Source: Bacteroidales bacterium
GTDB taxonomy: Bacteria; Bacteroidota; Bacteroidia; Bacteroidales; Marinilabiliaceae
DNA: 64,000 nucleotides
Direction of reading: 5' to 3'
Assembly: GCA_003249255.1 (NCBI GenBank)
Contig: QKJP01000031.1
Span: 179,614 to 243,613 of the forward strand
Positions 62,278 to 64,000 of this stretch are shown here, piece by piece (the first letter of the stretch is position 1; the number at the start of each line of letters is the position of its first letter). The notes under the pieces are model-generated. The model made no database searches, was not told the DNA's origin, and saw only the letters and a list, made by a program, of their open reading frames with translations. The translations under genes and the position numbers were made by a program.

Positions 62278-63204
62278 ATGAAAGTAACCGTCGTAGGAGC
62301 AGGAAATGTAGGAGCTACTTGTGCTGATGTTCTTGCTTATCGTGAGATTGCCAACGAAGTAGTACTTGTTGATATTAAAGAAGGTGTTGCAGAAGGAAAA
62401 GCTTTAGATATCTGGCAAAAGGCACCAATTAATTTATACGATACAAGAACAGTAGGATCTACCAACGATTATTCGAAAACAGCAGATTCAGATGTAGTTG
62501 TAATAACATCAGGATTACCAAGAAAACCGGGCATGTCACGCGATGATCTAATCGAAACCAATGCAGGTATTGTAAAGGTCGTAACCGAACAAGTTGTAAA
62601 ATATTCACCTAATGCAATTATCATTCTAGTATCTAACCCCTTAGATGTAATGACTTATCAGGCTCATTTAACATCTAAATTTCCTAGATCAAGAGTAATC
62701 GGCATGGCTGGTATATTAGATACTGCACGTTACCGTGCTTTTTTAGCTGAAGAGTTAAATGTATCTCCAAAGGATATTCAGGCTGTCTTAATGGGTGGAC
62801 ACGGAGATACAATGGTACCTCTGCCACGTTATACAACAGTTGGAGGTATCCCTGTTACAGAAATGATAGATGCAGACAAACTAGATGCGATCATTGAAAG
62901 AACAAAGTTTGGCGGTGGTGAATTAGTTAAACTAATGGGTACTTCTGCTTGGTATGCACCTGGTTCAGCAGCAGCTCAAATGGTTGAAGCTATCATTAAA
63001 GATCAAAAACGAGTATTCCCGGTATGCATAAAACTTGAAGGTGAATATGGAATTGATGACTGTTATTTAGGAGTACCGGTTATTTTAGGTAAAAACGGAG
63101 TTGAAAAAGTGATCGAACTTCAATTAAACGATGACGAAAAAGCATTATTACAGGAAAGTCGTAAACACGTTAAAGAAGTAATGGCTGTATTAGAAAAGAA
63201 ATAA
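62278..63204 (+). CDS. mdh: Malate dehydrogenase (LDH-like type)
   Basis: 308 aa from ATG 62278, where the family start MKVTVVGAGNVGATCADVLA begins; in-frame upstream starts (GTG 62200, ATG 62233) add 15-26 unconserved residues. Rossmann loop GAGNVG, NAD-specific Asp in VVLVDIKEG, substrate loop GLPRKPGMSRDDL (Arg residues, selects oxaloacetate), catalytic pair in RVIGMAGILDTAR (Asp) and MGGHGDTMVPL (His). Oxidises malate to oxaloacetate in the TCA cycle or its reductive branch. Own promoter and terminator. Confidence 0.96.
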   Translation: MKVTVVGAGNVGATCADVLAYREIANEVVLVDIKEGVAEGKALDIWQKAPINLYDTRTVGSTNDYSKTADSDVVVITSGLPRKPGMSRDDLIETNAGIVKVVTEQVVKYSPNAIIILVSNPLDVMTYQAHLTSKFPRSRVIGMAGILDTARYRAFLAEELNVSPKDIQAVLMGGHGDTMVPLPRYTTVGGIPVTEMIDADKLDAIIERTKFGGGELVKLMGTSAWYAPGSAAAQMVEAIIKDQKRVFPVCIKLEGEYGIDDCYLGVPVILGKNGVEKVIELQLNDDEKALLQESRKHVKEVMAVLEKK

Positions 63205-63231
63205 TTTCTTAGCCATAAGCTACAAAATAGG

Positions 63232-63264
63232 AAATCCCATCTCATTAGAGGTGGGATTTTTTAT
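63232..63264 (+). terminator. Terminator of mdh
   Basis: AAATCCCATCT pairs with AGGTGGGATTT around CATTAG, followed by T residues. Confidence 0.88.
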
Positions 63265-63550
63265 TTCTAAAAGAAATAGATATCTTCTTTAGCACCAAAA
63301 TATATAGTAATGAAAGTTATTAAAAATGAGCTCCCATTAAGAGGTAATCAAATATTTTTTTCTAAATCCCATCACATAATTTTTTTCATAAATATCAAGT
63401 TCAAATGATTAAGAGCTTATATTAGGGTGCTATTTTAGATTCGCTGATTTCCATTTTTTTTTAGGTTTTTAGTGTCTTTCGTGGTTGATAAAAAATGATT
63501 TTAGTGGTCAGGGAATAATCATTTCGCTAAAAGTGAAATCCCGATTACAA

Positions 63551-63857
63551 GTAAGCGTTCGGCAAAGTACACATTTCATACTATTGCAAGGTGACCTATC
63601 TTTGCCTAAGTTAGAGTCTTTACCGGCGTCCAATTTTGAGGGAGTAATTCCAGAAGTTTATTGGCTTTGTGTTCCTGTATTCTATTAAGTACATCGGTTA
63701 GCCATTACAATGGTTCTACTTCATTTGTTTTGCAGGTTGTAAAAAAGGAGTACATCATTACCACTTTTTGTCCGGCATCAAGAGAACCTGCAAACAGTAA
63801 TTTTTATTCACTGAGTTAATGGGCAAACTACGTTTTAGATATGCTTGTTGTTAATTT
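63551..63857. mobile_element. IS66-family remnant, outer copy (right end)
   Basis: Begins with an IS66-type terminal sequence GTAAGCGTTCGGCAAAG (63551) and holds the C-terminal part of a transposase gene. The 8 bp before it (63543-63550, GATTACAA) may be the target duplication. Interrupted at 63858 by a second copy of the same element type. Confidence 0.75.
63606..63857 (-). pseudogene. IS66 transposase C-terminus, decayed
   Basis: Reads, with frame changes and stops, INNKHI*NVVCPLTQ (the IDNN-x-x-E-x-x-x-RP region), KNY/LFAGSLDAGQKVVMMYSFF, TNEVEPL*WLTDVLNRIQ and EHKANKLLELLPQNWTPV, ending at a TAG at 63606-63608. These are the expected blocks of the IS66 TnpC/DDE C-terminus. In-frame TAA codons (e.g. 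before WLTDV) and a frame change show it is dead. Cut at 63857 by the second element. Confidence 0.75.
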
Positions 63858-64000
63858 GTAAGCGTTCGGTAAAGTACACATTTCATACTATTGCAAGGTG
63901 ACCTATCTTTGCCTAAGTTAGAGTCTTTACCGGCGTCCAATTTTGAGGGAGTAATTCCAGAAGTTTATTGGCTTTGTGTTCCTGTATTCTATTCAGTACA
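63858..64000. mobile_element. IS66-family element, inner copy (runs off right edge)
   Basis: Starts with GTAAGCGTTCGGTAAAG and repeats 63551-63693 almost exactly (two visible mismatches over 143 bp). It is inserted into the transposase pseudogene of the outer copy; GTTAATTT at 63850-63857 is a candidate 8-bp target duplication. The rest of the element lies outside the window. Confidence 0.75.
63913..64000 (-). CDS. IS66-family transposase C-terminal fragment (partial)
   Basis: The last 28 codons before a TAG at 63913: VLNRIQEHKANKLLELLPQ then NWTPVKTLT. The gene continues beyond the right edge; no stop in the visible frame. Whether the full copy is intact cannot be told. Confidence 0.65.
   Translation of the reverse strand, partial: VLNRIQEHKANKLLELLPQNWTPVKTLT

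Noticed and set aside
63485..63688. 67-aa open frame on the plus strand at the right edge
   Set aside because: It is the antisense of the IS66 transposase C-terminus.

Overview
The window looks like a chromosome segment from a Bacteroidota bacterium, probably a marine or anaerobic member of Bacteroidia (Marinilabiliales-like; the order is inference). Reasons: low GC, SusC/SusD pair, three secreted proteins ending in type IX (Por) sorting domains, TAnnTTTG-type -7 promoter boxes, almost no Shine-Dalgarno sequences, and typical Bacteroidia forms of RibBA, HflK/HflC, AnmK and DUF5522. Most of it is ordinary core genome in short operons closed by clear hairpin terminators.

Layout. 1-6077 (minus): end of a surface-polysaccharide cluster (two glycosyltransferases, a hexapeptide acetyltransferase, an APH-like kinase, an unrecognised protein, a sulfatase-fold enzyme with Thr at the nucleophile position, a Wzx-type flippase). 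6.6-10.9 kb: secreted beta-helix protein and an envelope operon (two thioredoxin-fold proteins plus an outer-membrane barrel). 11-34 kb: housekeeping (hflKC, tRNA-Thr, tRNA-Gly, serB, tcdA, rluF, truC, zupT, nth, FN3K-like kinase, LMW phosphatase, tRNA-Met, lptF/G, ribBA, anmK, fmt, cdd) and a large M6 protease. A rod-shaped ncRNA, probably 6S RNA, lies between the phosphatase and tRNA-Met. 35-37.3 kb: GH26 mannanase plus cellobiose/mannobiose 2-epimerase. 37.7-47.3 kb: RluA-type synthase, panB, dnaK with a sigma-54-like promoter, subtilase, xseAB. 47.4-50.5 kb: a chemoreceptor followed by a degraded strip (dead ParE-type toxin-antitoxin pair between 52-bp direct repeats, wrecked CPBP protease gene, palindromic repeats).

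50.5-62.0 kb is a polysaccharide utilization locus on the minus strand: Nudix-fold regulator, GPH-type transporter, GH94 cello-oligosaccharide phosphorylase, GH9 endoglucanase, SusC, SusD, terminator. The regulator has lost the catalytic residues of the Nudix box. A 7-5-7 palindrome (AAGTGTA-N5-TACACTT type) lies upstream of this regulator and again just upstream of the GH26/epimerase operon 27 kb away. This suggests one regulon for beta-1,4-glucan and beta-mannan (glucomannan) use. mdh follows on the plus strand. The right edge holds two IS66-family remnants, one inserted into the other.

I see no CRISPR array, prophage or clearly new defence system. The most promising leads are the shared palindrome linking the two glycan loci, the 6S-like RNA, the sigma-54-like dnaK control region, and the unusual enzyme set in the polysaccharide cluster.
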